64,000 nucleotides of DNA. Origin: Alkalilimnicola ehrlichii. Lineage in GTDB: Bacteria > Pseudomonadota > Gammaproteobacteria > Nitrococcales > AK92. Positions within the stretch are counted from its first letter, which is position 1. Each line of letters starts with the position of its first letter. This document shows positions 1 to 7,947 of the stretch, piece by piece. Location of the stretch: contig NZ_NFZV01000014.1 of assembly GCF_003399765.1 (NCBI RefSeq), positions 52,609-116,608 on the forward strand. The letters run 5' to 3'. The notes under the pieces were generated by a model. It did no database searches and was not told the DNA's origin. It was given only the letters and a program-made list of their open reading frames with translations. The position numbers were made by a program, and so were the translations under genes.

Positions 1-3000
1 GGTGGGGCTGGAGAAAATACGGGTGACGGCAAGTTCCCAGGCGCTCTCGGCGTCGTATCCGCGCGCTTGGAGATCGGCCGCGAGCCGCTGAGCGTTCGTC
101 CGCAATGGATTGTCCGGCTCGTCGAGCTCGGCCACCGCAGCCACCGCGGCGGCAATGTGGCCCATGACGTTGGGGAATTGATCGCGGTACAGGCCGGTGG
201 CCGAGACGACCACATCCACCCGCGGTCGGCCCAGCTCGGCGGTCGGAATCACTTCGATGCCGCTGATCCGTCCGGCGCGGTCCCACTGCGGGCGTACGCC
301 GAGGGCATGGAATACCTGCGCTTCCAGCACGCCGAGGTGGCGCATGGTCTCGACCGACCACATGGAGAAGGCGAGCTTCTGCGGGTAGTGGCCGTGGGCA
401 GCATGGTGGTTGGCAATCAGCTCGTCGATGGCGGCGGCGCCGGCAGTATAGGCCTGGCGGGTCGGCACTTTGGAGGGATCGAACCCATAGAGATTGCGCC
501 CGGTGGGTAGGCTGTCGGGATTGCGAATGGGGTCGCCGCCGTAGCTTGGCTCGACGAAGTCGCCGGCAAGCGCAGCCAGCAGACCGGCAAGCTCGCCGTC
601 TGCAGCCAGGGCGGCGTGATGGCGGCGAGCCAGCTCCAGCTGGTTCGCCAGCGCCGGATCGGTGTCCGCCGGCAGCGCTGCTTGGTCGATGAGATGGCGT
701 TGTAGAAAGGCATACGGTTTGCTGGCGATAAAGTTCTGATAGTCGTCGACGAAAAGCTCGTCTAGGTCTTCCAGGTCGAGGAGGGCGTAGAACGGCTCGC
801 CCAGCATTTGCATGACCGTGCTTAGCCGATGCGTGGGCTTGGCGGTGGTGGCGAAACTGTGTAGGCCCAGCGGCTGAGCCAGTTGTGCCAGCTCGTGTAG
901 GTAGTCGTGGAGGTCGCGTTCAAAGGCGGTGAAATCGGTCGCGGCGGCAGCAAGATCCCAGCCTAAGTCCTTGTACAAGGTGTCTTCCGCAACCGCTTCC
1001 AGAATCGCCTGCCGGGTCTGCGCCTTGACTTCGCCCTCGTCCAGCAGCTCGTATTCGTGGATGAGATCGTGCACCGGCATTAGCTCCCGGTGCAGGCCGG
1101 CCGGACGAAACGGTGGCGTCTGGTGGCTGATAATGGTGGCGCGACCGCGCCGCTTGGCCTGGGTGGACTCGCCGAGGTTGTCGACGATGTAGGGATAGAT
1201 CACCGGGGTGTCGCCCAGTACCAGGTAGGGGTACTCGGCGATGCCGAGCCCTCGTTCCTTGCCCGGTGTCCACTCCTGGCTGCCGTGGGTGCCGAAGTGG
1301 ATTAGTGCATCGGCGCCGAACTGTTCGCGCACATATAGGTAGGCGGCCATGTAAAAGTGATTCAGGGGCACCGCGGTATCGTGGTAGATCGCCGTTTCGG
1401 CGTCCTCGCCGCGTTGGCCGCGCGGCGGTTGCGGCAACAGCACCAGCTTGCCGGTCTCGATGCGCGGTACCACAAAGTAAGCCTCGCCGTCGCGCTGGAT
1501 CACCATGGGGTCCTGCTCCGGCTCGCCCCAGCGCGCGGTTACCTCGGTGCTGAGCTTGGCTGGCAGGTTGTCGAACCAACGCTGGTAGTCGGCGAGCGGA
1601 AGTAAGACGGCGAGGTCGCGTTCCAGCAAGTCGTCGAGGGCGTCGTCGCGGTAGAAGGGCCGGAGCAGGGCGGTACCTTGCTCGATCACGGTCTCCTCGG
1701 CGAGCGGCGACACGTCGTAGCCGGCCGCCGCCAGGCCCGCCGTCACCCGTGCCAGGCTACGCGGTACGTTGAGGAAGGAGGCCGAGAGATTACGTTCGCC
1801 CGGCGGGTAGTTGTAGAAGAAAATCGCTACTCGCTTGTCGGCATTGTCCAGTCGGCGCAGGCGGGCGAGGTTGATCGCTTTTTGCGCCATGCTCTGCATC
1901 TGGGCGGGAATAGCTACGGTGCTGCCGTCTTTGACTGCGGCGACGACGAGCGGGTCGCTAACGCCGGCGCTCTCCGGCATGGCGAGATAGAAGGGAATAT
2001 TACCGGTGGGGATGCCGACTGGATCGTTCTCCCAGTGCGCGGCGTCGCCGCTGCGCCAGGTAATTGCCTGTAGCACCGGCGCTCCCAAAGCGCGGTATTC
2101 TTCCAAACGGGTGGCTTGGTACATGGGCTGGAAGCTAATCAGTACGTCCGCCAGCGGCTCGCCGTCCGCCATCAGCAGCCGTTCCAGTTCGCCGTGTTCC
2201 ACCATAGAGACGTAGAGCGCCAGCGGTTGAGCGCCGAGCGCTTCGATGCGGGCGATCAAGTCGTCGACCGGCTCGGTGAGCCCGTTGGCGATGTTGGACT
2301 GGTGCAGAACAATACCGATGAGCGGGAGGTTGCCGTGTTCTCGGTCCAGCCCGTCGAGATAGCCTTCAAGGTCGGTGACCACCCGCTCGGGTAGGCGCGG
2401 GTGGTAGAAGCCGGCGCTGGGGAAAACGATGGGGGCCGGCACCGTGGCGCGGTCGCCGCCGTGCATCGCCGCGACATAACGAATAAGGTTACGGTAGTTG
2501 GTCTCGCCACCGTTGCGGAAGTAAGCGTACAGGCGCTCGACATCGGCTTCGGCAAGCCCGGCTGCGTGCGGGCCCGCCGCGGATACCAGCAGCCGTGGGG
2601 GGAGTGCCGGAAGGTCGGCGAGCGCCTCCTCAAGACGGTTTCCGTCGCTTGCTCGCGGACCGTCCAGCAGTAATAAGTCGGCATTGGCAAGCTGCGCTTG
2701 CAAGGCGTCCGGCGTCAGCCGCTCGATATAGGACTGTTGCAGTGCGACGCCGTGTTCGGCGGCGAATTTGCGCAGGTATCGGTATTTGCCGTCGAGTACG
2801 AACTCCGTACTGAGGACCAGCATACGAGGTGCTTCCGCTGCCTGTGCTGCGGCCCGGAGCGGGAGGAGCGCGCAGGCAAGTAGCAGCAGTGCCGGCAATA
2901 AGGAGAAGAATCGATGGCGCCCAGCTACAGCCGTAGCGAAGGCCGGCATCTCTCGACCGCGTGCGGGTCGGGCGCGGCGAGCACCGATAGCAAGGCCGCT

Positions 3001-3039
3001 CGGGCGAAGGGCGAGCAGGAGGGCGGTGATCGGTTTCAT
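1..3039 (-). CDS. Secreted CobN-like (cobaltochelatase/HmuS-type) chelatase, 3' end cut by window
   Basis: This reading frame stays open from an ATG at 3039 to the left edge, about 1013 codons, so the C-terminus is missing. The sequence matches the CobN/BchH family, including the signature HGSQEWTPGKERGLG followed by YPYIVDNLGE and AKRRGRA. CobN proper inserts cobalt in the cytoplasm, but this protein begins with a signal peptide (FFSLLPALLLLACALLPL then AAAQA), best seen if translation starts at the internal ATG at 2949. That implies action in the periplasm or at the membrane. It lies 76 bases downstream of a TonB receptor preceded by a Fur box. CobN-like proteins in such settings, as in Bacteroidetes hmu operons, are linked to tetrapyrrole handling during iron or heme uptake. 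Metal and direction of reaction are inference. Confidence 0.85.
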   Translation of the reverse strand, partial: MKPITALLLALRPSGLAIGARRARPARGREMPAFATAVAGRHRFFSLLPALLLLACALLPLRAAAQAAEAPRMLVLSTEFVLDGKYRYLRKFAAEHGVALQQSYIERLTPDALQAQLANADLLLLDGPRASDGNRLEEALADLPALPPRLLVSAAGPHAAGLAEADVERLYAYFRNGGETNYRNLIRYVAAMHGGDRATVPAPIVFPSAGFYHPRLPERVVTDLEGYLDGLDREHGNLPLIGIVLHQSNIANGLTEPVDDLIARIEALGAQPLALYVSMVEHGELERLLMADGEPLADVLISFQPMYQATRLEEYRALGAPVLQAITWRSGDAAHWENDPVGIPTGNIPFYLAMPESAGVSDPLVVAAVKDGSTVAIPAQMQSMAQKAINLARLRRLDNADKRVAIFFYNYPPGERNLSASFLNVPRSLARVTAGLAAAGYDVSPLAEETVIEQGTALLRPFYRDDALDDLLERDLAVLLPLADYQRWFDNLPAKLSTEVTARWGEPEQDPMVIQRDGEAYFVVPRIETGKLVLLPQPPRGQRGEDAETAIYHDTAVPLNHFYMAAYLYVREQFGADALIHFGTHGSQEWTPGKERGLGIAEYPYLVLGDTPVIYPYIVDNLGESTQAKRRGRATIISHQTPPFRPAGLHRELMPVHDLIHEYELLDEGEVKAQTRQAILEAVAEDTLYKDLGWDLAAAATDFTAFERDLHDYLHELAQLAQPLGLHSFATTAKPTHRLSTVMQMLGEPFYALLDLEDLDELFVDDYQNFIASKPYAFLQRHLIDQAALPADTDPALANQLELARRHHAALAADGELAGLLAALAGDFVEPSYGGDPIRNPDSLPTGRNLYGFDPSKVPTRQAYTAGAAAIDELIANHHAAHGHYPQKLAFSMWSVETMRHLGVLEAQVFHALGVRPQWDRAGRISGIEVIPTAELGRPRVDVVVSATGLYRDQFPNVMGHIAAAVAAVAELDEPDNPLRTNAQRLAADLQARGYDAESAWELAVTRIFSSPT

Positions 3040-3115
3040 GGCGTTTGCTGTGCCTCTTGAAGGTCGCTGCGGCCGTGGCCGGATCGGTGGTGCCGATGCC
3101 GGCCGTGGCTTGGGA

Positions 3116-5077
3116 TTACGCTGGGCGCTTAGAAGCGGGCGTCGACGCGGCGAAGTAGAACCGTCCTTGTTCCGGAAAGCTGTAATGGGGCGACTTGTCG
3201 GTAAGCCGCTCGTCGGTGAGGTTTTCTACCCCCACGCGCAGCGTCAACTGGCTGCCAAGATCCTTGGCGACGCCGGCGTGCCAGAGGGTGTAGGCCGGCA
3301 GTTCGACATCGTTGCCGCCGACATAGACCACCTGTTTACCGGTGTACTGGGTGCGCAGGTTGGTCCTGAGCCCCAGCGGCCGGTGTGCCCAACCCAGTCG
3401 CAGGCCGGCTGTATGGCGCGGTCGGTTGGCCAGGGTTGTGCCGCTGTCGCGATCCTCGGCATTCAAGTAGGTGTAGTTCGCCGCGAGTGTGAAGCCGGCC
3501 GGGAGTTCGGTATCAAGCTCCGTCTCCACTCCGCGAATGCGCGCTGCGGCGACGTTGGCGTGTTCGTAGACTTTGCCTATGAGCGCCTCGCAGTTTTGTA
3601 CGCACTGGTTGACGATCAGGTCTTCGACGTCGTTCTGGAACAACGTGACGCTAGCGTGCAGAGGGCCCTGCCAGACTTCGATACCGAACTCGTAACTGTC
3701 GCTATACTCGGGTTTGAGATCGGGGTTGCCGGAGAAACTGTGGGCGCCCTGGAAGAAGTACTCGGGCGAGATCTGCTTGAGCGTCGGTGCCCGGAAACCG
3801 TGGCCATAACCGCCCTTGACGGTCACCCAGTCGGTGGGGTGGTAGACAAGGTAGCCGCGCGGGCTGAACTCGGTACCGAACAGTTCGTGACGGTCGGCGC
3901 GCAGGCCCAAGGTCAGATTGATCGTCTCGGTCAGGTGCCATTCGTCTTGCACGAACACGGCTTGGTGAGTGACGTCGCCCTCGCCGCCACGCATCATCTC
4001 GTGTTCCAGGCTCTCGATGCGGTACTCGCCCCCCACGGTAAGCTGGTGATCGTTTAGATCAAGGCGGATGTGACCGTCGACTACCTCGTCGGTGAGTTTC
4101 TGCGGCGCGGTCGGGGCAATGTCTGCGTTGTCGGTGCTGTTGGTCTGTTCCAGTACCGAACGATAGGCTCGCAGTTGTGTGGCTACCGTGCCGAAGCGGC
4201 CCTGGTGGGTGATCGCTGCGTGTTCGCGATCAAGTTGATAGCTGCTCTCGTGCAGGATCGGTGCGCCGCGGCCGGGCACGGTATCGCGCCAGCGTTCTTC
4301 GTCGCCTAGCTGGTATTCGAGGCGCAGGGTATGCGCTGCGTTGGGCGTGAAGGCCAGGCTGATGCCGCCGGAGCGCATTTCGCGGCCTTCGAGTTCGGTG
4401 AGGTCGGGGTTGTCGCGCTGCGGGGTGTCTTCCTGGCGCAGTAGACTGGCGTTGACGCCCAACGCCAGCGTGTCGGCAATCAGCGGTCCGCCGAGGTTCA
4501 CGGCCAGCTGGCTGCGTTCGCCGTCACGGCCGTCTTCGCGGGCACCGCCAAGTAGCCGTGCCGAGCCGCTCCAGCGCTCCGGAATGGGCTTGGTAATGAT
4601 GTTGATCACGCCGCCCAGGGCTTCGGAGCCGTACAGCGAGGACATCGGGCCGCGTACGATCTCGATACGTTCGATGGCTTCCGGCGCCACCCAGCCGTGC
4701 TGATAGTCGGAGTGACCGATTACGGCGTCGGAAGGGTTGAGCCGTTTGCCATCGATCAGGATAAGCGACTGGTGACTCTCCATGCCGCGCAGCTGGATCG
4801 TCTTGCGGCCGCTTAGGCCAACGCCGCCGAGGCTTACTCCCGGTGCGTCGCGTACCAGTTCGAGCGCATCCTGCGCCGGCCGCTCGCGCAGCCGTTCGCC
4901 CTCGATCACCGTGACGGCGGCTGGCACGCCCCAGAGGCGATGCTCGCCACCGGTGGCGGTAACCACCAAGGTATCCAGTTGTGCCACTTCGTCGGCCGCC
5001 GCCGCCGAGATGCTTAAGAAACCTGTGATGATCGCGGCGATAGTTGCCGTACCGGCCGGGCGCAGAGGAAGAGCCAT
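3116..5077 (-). CDS. TonB-dependent outer-membrane receptor (CirA/heme-receptor type)
   Basis: A 653-residue outer-membrane receptor that takes up a scarce ligand using TonB energy. It has a signal peptide (residues 1-28), a TonB box region (LDTLVVTATG) and a plug domain with the usual LRGMESHQSLILIDGKR, EIVRGPMSSLYGSEALGG and INIITK blocks, then a 22-strand-type barrel. A FRAP box (GFRAPTLKQ) and an NPDLKPE box flank a histidine (QGAHSFSG). That arrangement resembles heme receptors, although these boxes also occur more widely. A GGGGG ribosome-binding site precedes the ATG. The Fur box at 5190-5208 points to iron control, and the CobN-like gene follows in the same direction. Ligand assignment (heme or another tetrapyrrole/chelate) is inference. 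Confidence 0.9.
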   Translation of the reverse strand: MALPLRPAGTATIAAIITGFLSISAAAADEVAQLDTLVVTATGGEHRLWGVPAAVTVIEGERLRERPAQDALELVRDAPGVSLGGVGLSGRKTIQLRGMESHQSLILIDGKRLNPSDAVIGHSDYQHGWVAPEAIERIEIVRGPMSSLYGSEALGGVINIITKPIPERWSGSARLLGGAREDGRDGERSQLAVNLGGPLIADTLALGVNASLLRQEDTPQRDNPDLTELEGREMRSGGISLAFTPNAAHTLRLEYQLGDEERWRDTVPGRGAPILHESSYQLDREHAAITHQGRFGTVATQLRAYRSVLEQTNSTDNADIAPTAPQKLTDEVVDGHIRLDLNDHQLTVGGEYRIESLEHEMMRGGEGDVTHQAVFVQDEWHLTETINLTLGLRADRHELFGTEFSPRGYLVYHPTDWVTVKGGYGHGFRAPTLKQISPEYFFQGAHSFSGNPDLKPEYSDSYEFGIEVWQGPLHASVTLFQNDVEDLIVNQCVQNCEALIGKVYEHANVAAARIRGVETELDTELPAGFTLAANYTYLNAEDRDSGTTLANRPRHTAGLRLGWAHRPLGLRTNLRTQYTGKQVVYVGGNDVELPAYTLWHAGVAKDLGSQLTLRVGVENLTDERLTDKSPHYSFPEQGRFYFAASTPASKRPA

Positions 5078-5189
5078 GAGAAACCCCCTGTAATATATAG
5101 AGGTGGTGGTTCCTGGCTGGCTGCACGCCGCGAGCGAGGCTGGCTGGCTGGGATGTGAACGTCTGTTTACGCAGACATTGCTATTATTC

Positions 5190-5208
5190 GCGAATGATAA
5201 TCATTACT
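5190..5208 (-). promoter_or_regulatory. Fur box upstream of the TonB receptor
   Basis: The sequence GCGAATGATAATCATTACT matches the 19-base Fur consensus GATAATGATAATCATTATC at 15 positions, including the whole central AATGATAATCATTA. It lies about 115 bases upstream of the receptor start at 5077, so the receptor and the CobN-like gene are probably repressed by Fur when iron is plentiful. Confidence 0.8.
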
Positions 5209-5335
5209 ATAAAGACATGCAAGCACGCCCGCGATGCCGTCGATGGTTGCCGTTTTCAGTTAACAGTGGAGACGGACGTGGACAACGTTCGGGACGGTTC
5301 GACCGTTGCCGGTAGTCTTGTTTTGGCTGCCCCGC

Positions 5336-5806
5336 TTAGTGTCGCGTTACGTTTGGCGCCGGGGCGACGCCGAATCGGCGCACGGTCAGGGTGTGGGCGT
5401 GGTTGAGCAGGCGTTGGCTTTCAACGACGCCTTCAGGCCATTGCTGAAGAAAATTAAGCGCCGGAACCAGATGATGCCGCAGCTCGGCAAGGCCGTTGCG
5501 TCTGAGTACTTCCGGTAAGCAGGGGTCTTCGATGATGTCGACCAGTCGCCAGTATGCTCGTTGTACTGTCGAGAAGGCCTGTTCCATCTGCCCGAGGCGA
5601 CGATAACAGTTAACGAGGCATTGACAGGTGAATCCGTAAATGCGCGGCGTCGGCAGGTCTTCCGCGCGATGCAGTAGAAGCTGCTCGGCCTCGTGAACGG
5701 CGGTTAGAAAGTGTTGCAGCGCCTCGGTGTGCGCTTGGTGCGCGAGTGCCTGATGCGCCGCCTTAGTTGCTTGGCGCCAGTTCGAGAGGTTGGTTTCAGC
5801 CAGCAT
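5336..5806 (-). CDS. Hypothetical small helical (TPR-like) protein, Fur-associated
   Basis: A 156-residue protein with no signal peptide or membrane segment, so probably cytoplasmic. It is almost entirely helical, with repeated patterns such as AHQALAHQAHTEALQHFLTA and YRRLGQMEQAFSTVQRAYW that look like degenerate TPR helices, and several Cys and His residues in the middle. I do not recognise a named family with certainty. A Fur-like box lies 38 bases upstream of the start, and the Fur-controlled receptor follows downstream on the same strand, so it belongs to the iron regulon. A regulatory or accessory role in metal uptake is inference only. Confidence 0.65.
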   Translation of the reverse strand: MLAETNLSNWRQATKAAHQALAHQAHTEALQHFLTAVHEAEQLLLHRAEDLPTPRIYGFTCQCLVNCYRRLGQMEQAFSTVQRAYWRLVDIIEDPCLPEVLRRNGLAELRHHLVPALNFLQQWPEGVVESQRLLNHAHTLTVRRFGVAPAPNVTRH

Positions 5807-5843
5807 GTCGGCTCCCGGATGTTGTTGCTTCCCTCTGTAGTTT

Positions 5844-5862
5844 ATAAACGATAATCATTCGT
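5844..5862 (-). promoter_or_regulatory. Probable second Fur box
   Basis: ATAAACGATAATCATTCGT contains the invariant GATAATCATT core of a Fur site (about 12 of 19 consensus positions) and sits in an AT-rich stretch just upstream of the small protein starting at 5806. It is weaker than the box at 5190. Confidence 0.55.
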
Positions 5863-6004
5863 ATTTACAAGTGGGTGCTTACTTCGCTTGTATAAAGTGC
5901 TAACGGCGGCACATACAGCAGCGGTTGTGCTACGAGAAAGCCGCATACCGCCTGCGGGCGAGGCTTAAAGAATCAGGCTTTACAGGGGGAGAGGGAGAAG
6001 GATA

Positions 6005-6031
6005 CGGGCCATAGCGGATGGTTATGGCCCG
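6005..6031 (-). terminator. Hairpin terminator after the lipoprotein esterase
   Basis: A perfect 9-base inverted repeat, CGGGCCATA / TATGGCCCG with a 9-base loop, begins 26 bases after the esterase stop codon. The minus strand then runs into a pyrimidine-rich tract (TATCCTTCTCCCTCTCCCC), not a clean U-run, so termination efficiency is uncertain. Confidence 0.55.
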
Positions 6032-6056
6032 CTTGAGTCATTCGCGAAGCCAAAGA

Positions 6057-7646
6057 CTATGGAAGATTATTCCAGAGCTGGCAGCGATGAAAGCTGGAGA
6101 AGGCTGTCTCGCTGATGGTTTCGGAGCCGCCGGCATTTAGCTGCATGATCTCTTGGGCGGCGACGAACGGAGGCCAATAGGTGTCGCTGCCATTGTTCGG
6201 ATCGCCGTACTTGGCGAAGTTGGTCCAGTAGCGGATCATTTTGTGGGACAGCGCAAGCTGCTCCTGTGTAGTACCGCGTGCTAAAAACTCTGCGTCCGTG
6301 CCGAAAACGTAGGAAATCTCGAACGCGTGTGAGGCGCCGAGCTCGATCACGCCAGGATCGAACGGTAACAGGGCCAAGGGCGCGTCTCGATCGGCGAACT
6401 CGTAGGCATAGGTTGCGACCTGTGCCGCCAACTGATTTGCCTGGTTAAGCCCACTGCAGGCGAAGACCATGTCGGTGCCGATGGCGGCCATCGCTTGCCA
6501 GACGTTGTCGTCGTACAACCCGAGCGGATAAGCATCTTCGATAGCGTCGACTATTTCGCTCTCCTCCGGCACGCCGATGCTTGCCGCAATCGTCGCGCGG
6601 TATGCCGCGGGCGGTGGGGGAGCGTCCCCCGCCAGGGCTTGTGCTGCAATGAAGAGCGTGTACTCGTCCAGATTGGTGCCGGTTAGCACCGGAACTCGTC
6701 GGAAGTTGCCGCTTTCGAAGGCGGCATGAATGGAGTCGTGGGGCTGAAACTCGGAGCCGTAGTTAACCACGAGGCCGATGCCGTCGCTAAGCGCTGCTTG
6801 TTTTTCAAGGATCTCCTCGACCGAGAACTCGCGTAGGCAGGTGGTATCGCAGTCGCTGCCAAAGGCGGCAACGCCTTGTTCGAGCGCGTCTTCCAGCGAT
6901 TGTTGGTGCGGCAGTAGAGATCCGCTTTGGACGATGGCCTTGTGGAACAGGCCTTCGGTTAGTGGCGAGGCCATCAGGGAGAGAACGCTGTGACCGCCGG
7001 CCGATTCGCCAAAGATGGTGACGTTAGCGGGATTGCCGCCGAAGGCACCGATGTTTTCCTGCACCCACTCCAGGGCCAGCTTCTGATCTAGTAGCCCGTA
7101 GGCGCCGGCCGTTCCGCCTTGTTCATCGACCAGGGCCGGGTGAGCTAGAAAACCTAGTGCCCCCAAGCGGTAGTTGATCGAGACGACAACGATATCCTGC
7201 TTGACCAAGCGAGTAGGATCGTAAGCCGCGCCGCCGGAGCCGCCGGTGAAGGCGCCGCCGTGAATCCAGACCATGACCGGTAAATTCTCGGCATTGGCGG
7301 GCGCGTAAACGTTGAGGTAGAGGCAGTCCTCGGCGGTGCTGCCGGCCCCCATAATGCCGCCTTCCTGCGCACAGTCGGCGCCGAACTGGGTTGCCCGCAA
7401 GGTGCCTTCATGGGGCGCGACGGGTTTCGGCGGGGCAAAACGAAGGCCCCCAACCGGCGCAGCCGCGTAGGGGATGCCTCTAAAGCCTACCATGTCGCCG
7501 TCCATGGTGAACCCGCCGATGGCGCCTTGTGCCGTTTCGCGCACCGGTGCGTCGTTGTCGGAGCTTGAACCCGAAGAACAACCGGCCATTAAGCCGGAAG
7601 CGAGCACAAGCGCGCTTACCCCCGCTTTAATGCGTGAATATTGCAT
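6057..7646 (-). CDS. Carboxylesterase (type B, COesterase family), lipoprotein
   Basis: A 529-residue alpha/beta hydrolase of the type-B carboxylesterase family that hydrolyses carboxylic ester bonds. The start at 7646 is chosen because a strong AAGGAGGAG ribosome site precedes it and it gives a clean lipoprotein signal (LVLASGLMAGC, lipobox LMAGC), so the enzyme is probably anchored in the envelope. Visible hallmarks are EDCLYLNVYAP, the oxyanion-hole segment WIHGGAF, the nucleophile motif GESAGG, and a late HAFEISYVFG segment carrying the likely catalytic His. It is a paralog of the next gene (7948-9531). Neither shows an obvious link to the iron genes around them, and the substrate is unknown. 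Confidence 0.9.
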   Translation of the reverse strand: MQYSRIKAGVSALVLASGLMAGCSSGSSSDNDAPVRETAQGAIGGFTMDGDMVGFRGIPYAAAPVGGLRFAPPKPVAPHEGTLRATQFGADCAQEGGIMGAGSTAEDCLYLNVYAPANAENLPVMVWIHGGAFTGGSGGAAYDPTRLVKQDIVVVSINYRLGALGFLAHPALVDEQGGTAGAYGLLDQKLALEWVQENIGAFGGNPANVTIFGESAGGHSVLSLMASPLTEGLFHKAIVQSGSLLPHQQSLEDALEQGVAAFGSDCDTTCLREFSVEEILEKQAALSDGIGLVVNYGSEFQPHDSIHAAFESGNFRRVPVLTGTNLDEYTLFIAAQALAGDAPPPPAAYRATIAASIGVPEESEIVDAIEDAYPLGLYDDNVWQAMAAIGTDMVFACSGLNQANQLAAQVATYAYEFADRDAPLALLPFDPGVIELGASHAFEISYVFGTDAEFLARGTTQEQLALSHKMIRYWTNFAKYGDPNNGSDTYWPPFVAAQEIMQLNAGGSETISETAFSSFHRCQLWNNLP

Positions 7647-7787
7647 GGAAGGTCTCCTCCTTATCGTTTTATTGAGAGCTTTTAGGCTCTTTGTTGACGG
7701 GGCTTGAGCATTATTATTGGCCCGCACTCGTCGGAATGGTTTTTCGTTATTTATCAAATGCGAATTTAAAATTGTTCATTTGTTGAT

Positions 7788-7804
7788 ACAATAGTCAATA
7801 TTGT
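7788..7804. promoter_or_regulatory. Inverted repeat in the inter-esterase gap, possible operator
   Basis: The roughly 300-base gap between the two esterases holds an AT-rich patch with a perfect 6-base inverted repeat, ACAATA-GTCAA-TATTGT, about 140 bases upstream of the lipoprotein esterase start. It could be a regulator site. No regulator gene is adjacent, and nothing else stands out in the gap. Confidence 0.25.
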
Positions 7805-7947
7805 GTTGTCGTGCTGCGGTATCAAGCGCTAGCGGCTGCGTGCGACAGTCGGGTGTCGGCGATGGGCCGGTCGGCGAGGCCGATGCTTGGGGAGGAGGGC
7901 GCCGTCGCGAAACGCGTGCTAGGCGCCCAGTGTTCGATGGCGTGCCT

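Noticed and set aside
2768..4057. A 429-codon plus-strand frame opposite the first receptor
   Set aside because: It is antisense to a well-conserved receptor, has no family resemblance, and arises from the GC-rich codon pattern of the real gene.
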